A DNA stretch of 64,000 nt. Source: Eublepharis macularius (taxonomy: Eukaryota > Chordata > Lepidosauria > Squamata > Eublepharidae). Under the pieces are notes generated by a model. The model did no database searches, was not told the origin of the DNA, and was given only the letters and a program-made list of their open reading frames with translations. Shown here in pieces: positions 26,870-39,700 of this stretch; the stretch's first letter is position 1, and every line of letters starts with the position of its first letter. The stretch spans positions 30,323,001 through 30,387,000 of the forward strand of contig NC_072807.1 in the NCBI RefSeq assembly GCF_028583425.1, in the 5' to 3' direction. Made by a program: the position numbers and the translations under genes.

Positions 26870-27720
26870 GGCTAGCTGGCTACGATGGGTCTGCACGAGT
26901 TTTCCTCCCGGATTGCAACGGCGGAAAGGGAGAAACCGCCCCCCCCTTCTGCGCCCCAATTCTGGGAGCAGCGGCCCCTTTAAGAGGCGTGGCCAGGGCT
27001 CTCCCAGCCCCCGCCTTTCTCCGGCCCCGAGTCTGGAACAGCCAATCGGAGCGCGGGGACAGGATAGTGTGCTCGGGTAGGGGCAGCCCTGGCCGCTGAT
27101 AGGCCGGCGAGGGGGCCGGGCTTGTGCCGGGCGATCGCGAGCTGCCGGGAATGACGGCACCGCGGAGGGGGCGCCACGCGGGGCCGCCGGGCAGGTACGC
27201 GGGTGACCTCACCCCCGTGCAGGGCGAACGTGGGAATGCGGCAGACGCGTGACCGAAATCCATGAGCGGAGGGGACGGGGACGACGATGCTGCAGGGCTC
27301 GAGAGGGAGGGGAAAGGATGGGGGTGGCTTCTACTTCGCTGTTCCCCCCCAAGGCTTAGGACCAGGGCGGGCAGCCTGCGTTTGGAGCCCAGGAGAGATC
27401 GGGGCCAGTGCGCATCTTTCCTCGGCTTCAGTTGTCACGAGGGCGCGTGGTTTCCCTCCAGTCTCCTAGATGTGAGCGGTGGGGTAGAGGCAGCAGGACG
27501 CTTCGCCGGGGTCTCGGCTTTTGCCGTCGTCTGGAACTCTTCGGGGCGCGGGGCAGCTGCTGGAGCAAAGGGTAAGGCTCGGCGCGGAGCTCGGAGAAGC
27601 CTGCGCTGAGTATTGCGGATGCGCCCCAAGTTACACCTCTTGACCCAGCTGGTGACACTGTCCTGGGTGGGGGAGCCGAGGCTCGGAGAATTTGACCCCG
27701 GTGCCGCTCATCAGCGTGCT
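26870..27720 (+). promoter_or_regulatory. CpG island, probable GRAMD2A promoter
   Basis: This is the only strongly CpG-rich block in the window. It contains a CCAAT box at 27042-27046 (GCCAATCGGAGCG), another CCAAT at 26956-26960, and GC-rich boxes such as GGCGTGGCC and GGGTAGGGGCAG. It precedes and covers the predicted first coding exon of GRAMD2A on the + strand. No TATA box is evident, which is usual for such promoters. The start site is not determined. Confidence 0.7.
27151..27194 (+). CDS. GRAMD2A: Predicted GRAMD2A first coding exon
   Basis: An ATG at 27151 in a purine -3 context opens MTAPRRGRHAGPPG and ends in two bases (AG) before the donor GTACGC. The AG plus the first base (C) of exon 2 makes Ser, keeping frame. 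Human GRAMD2A, as I recall it, also starts MTA and has about 14 residues before the next exon. The exon is in the CpG island. Low-complexity GC-rich coding makes it an inference from phase, position and start only. Confidence 0.6.
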
Positions 27721-30700
27721 GCGGTGGGACTAGATCTTGGACCAGGGAAGGGGGACCCCCAAACCCAGCCTGGCCTCCTGCTTTGCCTGGAGCAGAGGCT
27801 TGGGCTGCAGAAACCGGCCCCTGCGACTTGCCGTGCGTCGGAGCAAAACTTTTTCTGATCGCTGCTGTTCCAGGCACTCCGCGGGAGCCGGACTAAAAGT
27901 TGCCCCCCTGGGTCCTTTGGGCCAGCTGCCGGAACCCAGGATGTTGCGCGTTTCTTGCGCATATGGTACACCCTGGTGGGTGCCCGCCTCTTGGCTCGGC
28001 TGAGGTCTCAGTTGGGAGCCCAGCAAAGCTTTTACTTGGGCTTCCTTTCGCTGCAGGCCTTTTTTTGAAGACGCAAAATTATTCTGTATTGGCACATCGC
28101 TTATAAAATCTGTTTGCATTGATCTCTCCTGGATAAGGGTGGTGGCAGCAGAATTATTATGATTTCTGTATGTTTTCTCTTTACCCTGCGAGGCAGGACA
28201 GCTTTCTTTTTTCAAAATCCCGTGTTACTGATGGGGGAATTTATGGTGGAAGGTGAAATTTAAGTCAGTACAAAGTACTGATTTTTTTAAAAGGTGGCCA
28301 TAGTCTTACCTTCTGTCTTCTGCGTTAAGCCCCCCTGAAAGAGAATGCCAAGAAGAAATTTAAATTGCTTTTGCCTATGTCTGAAAGATAATGACTTGAT
28401 CGAGGCCATGCAATAGATTAGAGGTTTTGGACTGGAACTGCAAAGGTTGGAAACATGGGGGTGAACAGCCTGGCCGAACGTGATGAGCATATTGATTTGG
28501 TGAAGATGAGCTGATGTCTTGATTCCATCACAGTTAGTTAATTTGAAGAGTTTGCTGATTGTGTGTGCGCACACACTATGCACGCGGGCATGTGTGCATG
28601 AACATGCACCGATTTGCTTCTGGCTAATGGTTTTCCTAGGAAGGAAGAGAGTGGATTTATGAGTCTCCTCCCTTTCACAGGAATCGAGAGAGCCATGCTG
28701 TGCGGTTGAAATGCACACCTTTCCAATTCCTCCAGTTGCATCATACAGCCACGGTTCAGCAGGGAGGGGTGGAGCGGCGGATCTGGAACCTGTGGGTTTC
28801 TTGTCATTTCGCCATATACAATTCCGGCTTTGTTGGCAGTAGCAGCTGCTGTGTTATAGAACTAAACGGAGGGGGAGCTTTTCCTGCTCAGGATTTTTCT
28901 TCTTCTTCAGTTCTGATTCTCTTTGAGACACAGCAGACAAGCAAGTTGCGTTATGCCGCAGACACTTTCAGACTTCTGTATGTTAAAAGTTCCCAGGTGG
29001 GAGTTTTATAAGTACTGTGGCTGGTGAGCTGGGCAAACTTTCCAAGTTGACATTCAGTCTGTGGAGTTCTTCCCCCTCCTGCCGTCGGCACACAGAGATT
29101 CTAGGCTGCCTCCTCTCTCTTTGGTCTCTTCTTTAGGTGCTCTGCAGATTCACCAGGCCCTTGGGGCATTCTCCAGCCAGCCCCTTACTACATAGGCTTG
29201 GAATCTCTGCCCTATGAAAGGGGAGAGCTTGCCTGGGCTAAAGCATTTGGGAGGCCTCTGATCGTTGCTTCTAACAGGCCTAGCATTGTTTGCGTTGCTC
29301 TGTTACACTTCAGTCTTTGCCAGTTGGGACAGAATGTCTGGTTCCCCCCTCCCCTTTTTTTGCTACATTTAGGCATATTAATTAATTCCCCATCCCCGGG
29401 CTGGCTGAGTGCTTTCTTCTGAACGGAAAGGGTTTGCTGTGACAGATGCAAGGGATATAAGGAAGGAGAGCATCACATGACCTTGAAGTTCAGAGAATGT
29501 TATGGGGAGGGGGTGTTTGGCTTCAGACGCGCGTGGAGCGGAAGCTCCCCTTTGCTGCTTAGATGGACGGCCTCTCTCCTGACTCCCTTCCTGCTTAAAC
29601 TGCAATTATTTTTTTTTTTTTAAGTTCGGGAGGTTGGTATGCTGAGATGCTGTAGAGCTCATCACAGATGGTTTGCTTATATTTCAAAGAAGCAGCTGAT
29701 AACAGTTAAAACCTGAGCAGTGTCAGGGGTATCAAATGACCACTGTGTATTAGACAGAGTTGGTGCCAGCTAATTTTCCTGTGAGTGATGATAATAATAA
29801 TAGCAATAACAACGACAACAAGAACAACAATAATAATAACTGCACTTATATACTGCTCTTCTAGACAGATTAGTGCCCCACTCAGAGCGGTGGACAAGTT
29901 AGTGTTATTATTATCCCCACAATACCAGCTGGGGCTGAGAGGAGGCCACCTGTTGAGCTCATGGCAGGAGTGGGATTCGAACCAGTAGAGTGCTGATTTG
30001 CAGCCGAACCACTTAGCCACTGGAAGGGAGGGGCTCCTTTTCACTATTCAGAAATCCATGCTGGGAAACACAGGACTTGTATGAACAAACGCTACATGGG
30101 AAGGTGTCTGAGTTTAGGAGAGGAACTGGGGGAGATTAAGCAAACAGCTCGGTGGCACTACAGAAACTTTTTGCTCATAGAACACGCACAAACTAGTTTT
30201 TCAGGCTTTTGCAAGGCTCAGACTAGCCCCCAAATGTGTATTGAGCACAGCTGCAAAAGGCACATATATTTTTGATATGACTCTTGCAATTTCCTGATGG
30301 GTTTATATCATGAGGAATACACGCTTTCCAGCTTACCCCCTCCCACTATTAATGGAGTTCTTAGGAATGCATCTTTAGTGCTCCAAAGAGCATGTTTGGA
30401 ATTGTTCTTAAAGTTGATTTTACAATTTTAAAAATAGCTCATGAAAGGATACACATGAGTGTAATGCATTCTGGGCCCACCAATCCGCCCTGCCTTGCTA
30501 TTCATTTTTCAAACATTTCCAGGAATGAAATTGACCGGACCAGAAGCAGTTGCCCTGTGGTCTAGTTAATTTCACTGCTGCTTTAATTTATGGGCCTGAG
30601 AAGTACTCTGCAGAAGCCTAATGAACATTGCCGTGAGACTCCGTCCTTGGTATTTGATGAAGGGAGCTCTGACTCTTTCAAGCTCATACTGGACCCGAAT

Positions 30701-33700
30701 CTTGTTCACAGACCAACATGGTAAAACTACGTTCTGTGTAGTTAACAAGTGACCATTACTGGCATGGCAACAGTTAAGGGGAAGTTGCTCCAGTTGCTTT
30801 GTAGAATTAATGAACTGTACATAACCCAGGAAACTCAGGTGAACATCATCCTTGCTTGGAGGTATTTCCTGTACGGTGTAGGGGACAAGAGGCTTTGCCA
30901 AAAGCAAAGTCTTTGTTTCAGAGTGACTGCGGCGTCCCTTGCTCTGGTAGCTGCATGAAGCAGAAGTATGAGTGTGGGGTGGTCAAGTTGGCTAGTTTCT
31001 GTGGTTGTTTTTTTTGTGTGGTGCATTTTTAAAAATCCCACCTGCATTTCAAGAATTCCAGAGTGGTGTCCGTGCATGTCCTCCACTCCACTTTATCCTC
31101 CCAACAACCTTGTGAGGTAGGTTAGGTTGTGAGAGAATGACTGGATTAGGATGACCTAGTATGTTTGGCACACAAGAATTTGAACTCAGGTCTCCCCAGT
31201 CCTAGTCTACTGTACTCTAGCCACTGTACCGCACTGGCTCTCAGTTGGTTGTTCACCTTGGTAAAGAGTCCAGTAGCACCTTTAAGACTAACAAATTTTA
31301 TTGTAGTATAAGCTTTTGAGAAACACAGCTCTCTTCGTCAGATGCATGTATGGTCTTAAAGGGTCTTAAATTGTTAGTCTTAAAGGTGCTACTGGATTCT
31401 TTACTATTTTGCCGCAACAGACTAAGACGGCTAACTCCTCTGGATGTATGACCCTTGATTTAGAGTCTTTGTTCTTGTGGGCCTCTGACTTCCTATTAAC
31501 TTATACTATTGAAAAGACTGGGTGATTTAATCCTCCTTTATTCTAAAGTCTTGCAGTCTTTATTGCTGCCATGTGAAGAAGAATTCCATGCAACCAGGAA
31601 GCTTGCTTCTGCCAGTTTGAACAGGAGTCAAAAAAGGGTTGGCCTCACACGCTCTTTCTACAGTAAGGAAGCCTAGATTTTTAAACAGCTTTCTTGGAAT
31701 GTGCATGAATCATTTTCAAATGGAATGCATGTTGGGCAAAGGAGCTTTGCCCAACTAGTTGTGGGGAAATATGAGGTCATCGCTATTGAATCGGGGCTGC
31801 ATCTTGTGCTAGCAGTAGGAAGCCCCTGGGATTCGAAATGGGCTTTTTGTAGTGAGCCTCCCTTGAATGCAAGAGTCTCTCTGCAAGGATGTGACAGGCT
31901 GGCTAGGGTTTGACTGGGATAGCCTGCGCTGTTTGCCTGAGTTTCCCCGCATTGTACTTAGAAGGGCCAGGGGCAGCGTTGGGGCTCCAAATGAAGAAAT
32001 GCGTCACACACGAGTTTTTTCCCCTACAGATCATCTGAGCGAAAGGGGTGGTGGTGGGGGAATGTACACAGCCGTGTTTAAAATTGCCATTGGCGTTAGT
32101 TTTGTTGCAAATACTTGTTTCAGGAAATGAATAGTGCCATTATCTCAGTTTACAAAATCATTCTATGTGAAGCAGCACTGATGATGTATTCAAGGTGTCA
32201 CGGGGGTTTGCTGATGACATAGGAAGGCCTCAAATCTCCTGACTTGTGATCTTCCTCCCTCTTCCTCTTCCCCTTGTGTGCTGAGCTACAATTGAAGACT
32301 TCCTGGTTTAGGAAGTTCTATTCTGCTCTTGTTGGAAGTGATGCCCAGGTTTGGTTGCCTTAAGCTGGGCTTTGTTTCTTTCCCAGTGTGAAACTGGAAA
32401 AGCTCTGCTATGCAGGTGATATTTTATTTAGTACATTTTTTATCCTGCCTGACCTCCAAAGTGTTTAGGGTGGCATGCATTGTTCTCCTGCCCTCCGCTG
32501 GATCCTTATTTCGTCAGCGAGGTTATGCTGAGTGAGCACACGTGGCCCCAAAGCCACCCAGCAAGTTGCCGTGGCAGGTTGAAAGTTCAAAGCTGGATCG
32601 TGATCCAATACACTGACCACTGCAGCATGTTGGCTATGGAACAAGGAACGAGGACGCATTGAAGACTGATGTTTCTGAAGCTCTGCAAACTGTTCAAGGT
32701 GTGTGCCAACAGCCTCCTCAGTCATGAGGCTGACAGCTGTTTCCCCTCTTAATCAAGAGGATCTTGTATTCTAAAAAAAGGGGAAATATCTGCCTTAGTC
32801 TAAGCCTCTGTTGTGTTATATAACTGTATCATGCTTGGCTTAGGGTGGTTTGGGGGGGGGGCTGACAGCAGTGAACTCTGTCGTTGGTGTTCTGGGCATG
32901 GGGTATGTGTGTTCTTTAAAATGCTTTTATTTATTGGAACACATCCATCTCAACTGGCATTATGGAGAAACTGGGGCATAGAGGGACGTGGGATGCCCTT
33001 GATGTTGATCGGTCTGATAGATATTTGTTAACTTGCATAAAAGTCAGCCAGTGCTGGTCTGAGATAATGTCCAGACAGGAAAGTGCAGGAGGCAAGTCAA
33101 ATAGCAAAAGCTCACACTCGTTTGTGTGTGTGTGTGTGTGTGCGCGTGTGCGTGCGTGCACGCTTTCTACACTCCTGACTCTGGGGGAGAGACAAGCAGA
33201 CGTATCTCTTTGTGGGAGTGCGAGAAGAGGTGGTCTTGGGTAATAAAAGTGCCTTGTCACAGGACAAAGTTCACAGGAAAAACATTAGGTGGGAAGCTAA
33301 ATATATGCGGCATGGGGGAAGAAATCTGTGTGAGGCCTATAGAGGGACTGTGCTGCTATGGAAAATGATCAGCAAGCGGTTCTGGAAAGTGGAACGAAAC
33401 CAGGATTCCAAAGTAATGAAGGCAAGGGGCAGTGTGGGAAACCCACACAGCTTCTTTGCTAAAAAATGCAAGTGTAGGCAGCTAATGGGACCAAGCTTTT
33501 TCTCAGTGCAAGCGCTGAGTAATGCAGTTATTCGAGTCATAGCTACTGGAGAAGGAGTTGGCTTGGAAATATGGGGGTACTCTCACCCGTGCCTTGAAAA
33601 TTGCTTTGATTGTTGGCTGGGATCTTGTCTCTGCTGATCAGCGTTATTCATGATCCCAGTCCTCTTCTGCTTCAAAGGTTCTGAAGCTTGTCTCAATCAT

Positions 33701-36700
33701 ATTTGGGAAAACATTTGGGTATACCATTGGTGTGCACAGGTGACCTCGAAAAGCACATGGAAGTTGAGATACAATTGCAAACTCATCTTTCCCTTCTTAC
33801 CCTTGGAGCTCGGGGTGGGGGTTTGTACTGGTTTAGGAGAACTAATGTGTTGTAGTGGTTAAAGAGTCAGACTAGGATTAGGGGAGAAATGTGTTCAGAT
33901 CTTATTTGCACCATGAAACTGATGGTGCGTCTTTGGGCCAGTGGGTCTCTCTTGGAGTTACTGTGAGGATGCAGTGGAAGAAGAGAGAAATGTTTTATCC
34001 TAAGGCACTCTTGAGCTAGTTTATGGCATGGGTAAACATGCCACAAGATGGTAGCCCGTTGGGTGCTAGATTTGCCCTACTGGGCAGAAAAATTATCTTC
34101 TGTCCATAGAGAGCCATTGTGACCTAGTAGCTAAACTAAGATCTGAGAGACCCAGGTTCGAATCCTCACTCTGCCACGGAAGTTTGTTGGGTGACCTTGG
34201 GCTAGTCACACTCCGGCCAACCTACCTCACAGGATGGTTGTGAAATGTAGGAGAAGAGAACGATATGAGCCCCGTGGGGTCCCCATTGGGCAAGGAGGCA
34301 GCGAATAAATAAAGTAAATAAATAGTTCTTGCTATCTGATCGTAAGTTTCACGGAATACATTTTCAGCGGCCTTGGATTTGAGCTGTTCTTCAAACCATT
34401 TTTGGCCGACTGCAGCTGTCTTAAACAGAATTAATTGCAGCTCCTGGATAATGCTGGCAGGGCCCTTGCAGTCTTTATACGGCCACGCTGATTTTACTTG
34501 GGTAGGAATCTGGCACCAGATGCCTCCTGGGCTCTGGCTTCCTGCCTGGGAAGAGAATGAACCTTCTGTGTCCTGTGGACTTTACCTAAAAGCTATCAAA
34601 AGTGAATGAAGTCCTGTTTAACCTTGTCCAAAAAATACAAGGAACTAGGAAGGCATCCAACGAAATCAGTAGGCTTTAGATTTCAAGCAGCAGACAAGAA
34701 GCAATTTATTATTATTATTATTATTACACTCCCTTGTGGTTTATCCTGTCTGTCTGCTGGCATAAAATATTGTGGAGGCATTGAAAGGACTTTGTGTCGA
34801 TTCCTTCGTGCTAGACCCATCAGTGGTGGCTGGCTGAAATGGCTGGGGAGGGGCAAGGAGGTGGCGTGATATTAGGGCTGGCCGTACTGTTGGGGAAGCT
34901 CTTCAGGGCCTTGGCCCAGCATACCTACGGGACCGCCTCCCTGCCTATGTCCCTCCACAGCCGCTTCACTCATCTGAACAGGGTCTCCTGCAGGTGCCAC
35001 CCTGCCCATGGATGAAATCAACAGCAGCCCGTATGCTGGCTTTCTCTGGGGTAGCCTCTTCCTTGTGGAACGGCCTGCCCGAGGAGGTCAGGAGAGCCCC
35101 CACTCTCCTAGCTTTCCGCAAATGATGCAAATCCGAATTATTCAAAAAGTCTTTTGTATCGTAGAGAGGGGCTCTCAGATGCTTCGCTAATGAGTTAAGG
35201 ACCATAGACTTCACCGCTATGTTGCCTTACGTACTATCTGTTGTCTTAAATATGTGCTCCTATGAGCTACTTGTGCTTCATGTGGTCTCATGTCTGCCCT
35301 AGAATTGCTTATGTTCTGTCTCAACATTTCTTCAACTCTGTATTGGATTCTTGCTAAGGCTGTGTCTTTGTAAACTTGTATTTATTTACCCAATGCCGTT
35401 GTTTATGGAAATGTCCTTGATATTAACTGTACTGATCTCACACTGCGTAATCCGCCTTGTGTCTCAGTGAGAAAAACAGACTATAAATGACATAAATAAA
35501 ATAAATAAATAATAGAAGGCATGGAGGAATGGAGCATCCATGTTCAGAGGCAATATACTATTGAGTAGCAGTTCTTCAGGGCAGGGACAGACACAGGCGG
35601 GTGAGATTTTGTTCTCCAAGCCCCGTTTCTGTCGGCCTTCCAGGGGTTGGTCTCTGTGGGTAACAAAATCAAAAAGAGTCCAGTAGCACCTGTGGGTAAC
35701 AGAAAGCAGAACCCGATGGTCCAGTGCAGTAGATCCAGAGGAGTGAGCCGTGTTAGTCTGTAGTAGCAAAATCGAAAAGAGTCCAGTAGCACCTTTAAGA
35801 CTAACCAACTTTGCTGTAGCATAAGCTTGTAAAGTTGGTTAGTCTTAAAGGTGCTACTGGACTCTTTTCGACAATGCAGTAGGGCCACTCTTATCTCGCC
35901 CACCTTGGGTGGCAAAGTCTAGGTTGCCATTAAAAAGTAACCAGTGGTCAATTGTTTGTTTGCCTCCATGTGGAGAGGGGGGAATTGGATATGAATTTTT
36001 TCTTCTGCCATCCAAGTAGTTCTCTCTCTGTGTTATGAATTTGCTTGCGGTGTGTCAGGATGTGCTATCTGGAAATAAAAGGACCGAAAACGGCTTGCCC
36101 TCTGCTCCTCTGGTTACAACACGCTTCTTCTGAAGTATCCTGTCTGACCCATTTGGGCAGGGTGGTTTTTCCCAGCTCGCTCCAATGTATGATCTGTTCT
36201 GCAGTGCAGCCCTTGGCAGAGTTACTCCAGCCTAAGTCTGTGTAAAGCCTTTTTATCTAGTAAGGCTTTGTTTTGAGCAGACGTCTCCACCGTATCCCAG
36301 CTCAGCCTCTTGGTTCACCTTAGCCAATATTGTCTCCTAGGGATGCCCAGACCTTGCTAAATTAACACAAAACCAAACCTGGCGGGTGAGGGGAAAGAAC
36401 CCTGTCTCGTATGGCTCACATGGGCAAAGAAAACCAAAGACAATAATTGTGAATGAATAAATAGGCTACATTTATTCCTTGCTGTTCAGGGTCTCCTTCC
36501 CTCCTTCCTCCTCTCTGATAGTTCTGCCTATTGGCACTCCCTGCTTACAGTGACCTGCTAACAAATGTGAGAATGGACAGGCAAAAGAATCTCCCCTCCC
36601 CCTTGCCAAACTCTGCCTCTGCTTTTTAGCACCTCAGTTCCCCCTGGGTAATGTTGACCTTAGGAGCAAGTTTAGTATAGTGGTTAAGAGAGGCAGGACT

Positions 36701-39700
36701 CTAATCTGGAGAGCCCGATTTGATTCCCCACTCCTCCCCTTGAAGCCAACTGGGCGAGTTTGGGTCAGTCACAGCTCTCTCAGAGCTCTCTCAGTCTCAT
36801 CCACCTCTCAGGTTGATTGTTGTGAGGATAATAAGAACATACTTGAAACTGCTCTGAGTGTGTCATTAAGTTGTCCTGAAGGGCGGTATATAAATCGAAT
36901 GTTGTTATTGTTGTTTGATGTCTGTTATGTCAGCACAGTGGTTAAGTGGTTCGGCTGCAAATCAGCACCCTGCTGGTTCGAATCCCACTACTGCCATGAG
37001 CTCAGCAGGTGGCCTTGGGGCAGCCACTCTGCTCAGCCTTAGCTCCCCAGCTGTATTGTGGGGATAGTAATAACACTAACTTATTCACAGCTCTGGATGA
37101 GGCACTAATCTGTTTAAAAGAGCAGTATATAAGCACAGTTGTTATTATTATTATGTCGTGTACACCCTTGGGACTACATTTTCCAGGGTGCACTGGGGCA
37201 CAGACTTTGCTGAAGCAACGTTCTTGGCTCCAGAAGGCCCAGATGTGGGAAAGAACAGTGAGGGAGAGGACAGGACTGCCCTCGGAAGCTGCCATTTCCT
37301 CCAAGGGAAGTAGGGAACTGATCTCTGTCGTCTGGAGATCAGTTTCAATTCCAGGAGAACTCCAGGCCCTGCCTGGAGGATGGCAGTCCTAGCACAGGAG
37401 GAGGAGGAAGGTGGGAGTTTGCTCCTAATAGGAACAAAAACCAATGTGCAAATAATAAACCTCACACAAACAAATGAAATTTTTGAAACAGGAGTGAAAA
37501 GCAATTGTTTCTGATGCATCTCCATTTGATGGGTAGCAGCGCTCCCAGGTTACTTACCTGTAGAGGCCTTTCCTTGTACTGGCCAAAGGGCAGCCTAGCT
37601 ACCTATTTCGTTTTCCTTGGGAATGTCCCTCGGGTCAAGTGTGCAGTGCTGATCAAGAGAAGCGTTCTGGAGTTCTGTGCTTCCCAGGCGTGAAAGTAGG
37701 ATTGGGACCACATGGAGAGGGGGCTTAGGACAATCCCCCCCAGTGCTGTTTTCCTGACCTGAAACACCCAGGGAGCTGCTGATTGTCCCATTTGGGACCC
37801 ACGTCGCCATCACTGCGCACGGACTCTCTGTTCCCGTCATCCACGGGAATGTGGTACTCTTGTATCCAGATCTGTGTGTGAGAAGTTGTTTCATTGATGA
37901 CTGTGAAGGTGGCATTTGTTTGGGCTGCTGCTTGCTGAAGTATCAACCACAAACACAATCTGGACTTTGCAGTTTGGGGAGGGGGGGCGGTTAGCAGATG
38001 GAGCCGCAGTAGAAGTTGGGCATGGGCTGCTGATACACAACCTCCGACAACAGGTGGTGTTGACTTTCTGGATGCTGTGATTACAAATTTTTAGCAATCT
38101 GCTCTCCTCGATCCCCCCCCCCCACTTTTGTGAGCTGTTCAGAGCAAAATGGACGAGTGTCTCCGGCTTACAACAATCAGGATGCTGGAAAGATCTTCAA
38201 GTGGATCTTCCCGGTGTCTTTTTATGCTTAGTTTAGTTTGCACAGTACCCTGATCCCGACAGGGTGCACGCAAGCATCACCCCTGCACCATTTCACAAAT
38301 TGAAACCCAACTCCTAGCACTGTTGTATACTCTTAAAGAAAAGGGACAGGGTACCTGGCTCTTTTTTCCGCTTCTGAAAGTCTAGTAACAGCACTGATTA
38401 AGTGAAACTATACAGGGATGGAAAGAATAAACCCCACTTACCCTCCCTGTGCGCTCCTGATCCAAATCGGGGACCTATGCACCTGTAATTTGTCTTTAAA
38501 AGACTGGCAAAGGTCCCTGATTTACATCTCTCATGCGAACCCTCTATCAGTCTCATGAGTCTGTGCTAATTGTGTACCAACAGTGGCTTCTGAGAGCCAG
38601 TTTGGTGTAGTGGTTATAAGAGCGGCAGGACTCTAATCTGGAGAGCCAGGTTTGATTCCCCACTCCTCCACTTGAAGCCAGCTGGGTGACCTTGGGTCAG
38701 TCACAGCTCTCTCAGCCTTACCCACCTCACAGGGTGATTGTTGTGGGGATAATAATAACATACTTTGTAAACCGCTCTGAGGTGGAGTGAAATTGTCCTG
38801 AAGGGCAGTATATAAATCTATTATTATTATCATTATCATTATTCAAATTGTCCGAAACACAATCAACAATAAGCAGAGGTCATATGTTATTATTGATTGG
38901 CCTTCCTAAGCTGATACAAGTTTCCGCTGGAGACTTAAGTATCAACCAAATATCGGCATAATATGTACGCTCTTCCAAGTAGTGCCGTCTTTTTCAGTTC
39001 TGTAGGTGTTATGTCAGAAAGCTGCAGTTTTTCCATATGAATTGTAAAATTTTTCGAGATGGTTCCAAGTGCCTGACAACAACAATGATATTACTACTAC
39101 TACTACTACTACTACTGTTTGGAAGCAGTGATGGCTATTGAGTTAGAGTGAGCGTTCAAAGCATCACCGAACCAACACCGCAGTTGAAGTTTCCCTGCTG
39201 CTTCTTGTGGCCGCAGACTTTGACAACCCGCGGTTTGTAGGTTCAACAGCTGCCAGACATCCTGTGCAAACTCACTAACTGATGAGTGAACCCAACTGAA
39301 ACCGGCGCTAGCAAAGTCCTAACTAGCTGGAGATCCCCCACCCGCAAGGTTATAGGACATTCGGGTGGTGGCTTTAGCTCAGAGTCAGCAATCCGAGTTG
39401 TCATTCGTTGGTCCCTCTGATCCTTCATGCCTCTTCCCCATCAAGGGGAAAAGTTACTCTCCCCTCCAGCCTCTTGGTGCTGTGCAGGGACCCTGCCCTT
39501 TCTTCCCTTGTGTATACTACGACATTCTCCATGGGTACAGGTAGATGCTCACTGGTGCAGCTGAGGATGTTCCTAATCTCTGGAGGTGCGTGCTGTCGGA
39601 GCCCTGCCTCCTGTAGCTTGATAGAGAATTCTCTGCTTGGTTGAGAGCAGCTTAAAGGAGATCACCTCGGGGCTGTTGGTGTGAATGCTGACCTGCCTGG

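Noticed and set aside
27262..27609. Open frame starting MSGGDGDDDAAGLEREGKG in the CpG island, possible alternative first exon
   Set aside because: Its only nearby GT (GGGGGTGGCT) is a poor donor and the phase to the next exons is not supported. The MTA start at 27151 fits phase and family better.
27428..28215. Long - strand open frames in and beside the CpG island
   Set aside because: High GC removes stop codons on all frames. No splice partners or conserved motifs support a divergent gene.
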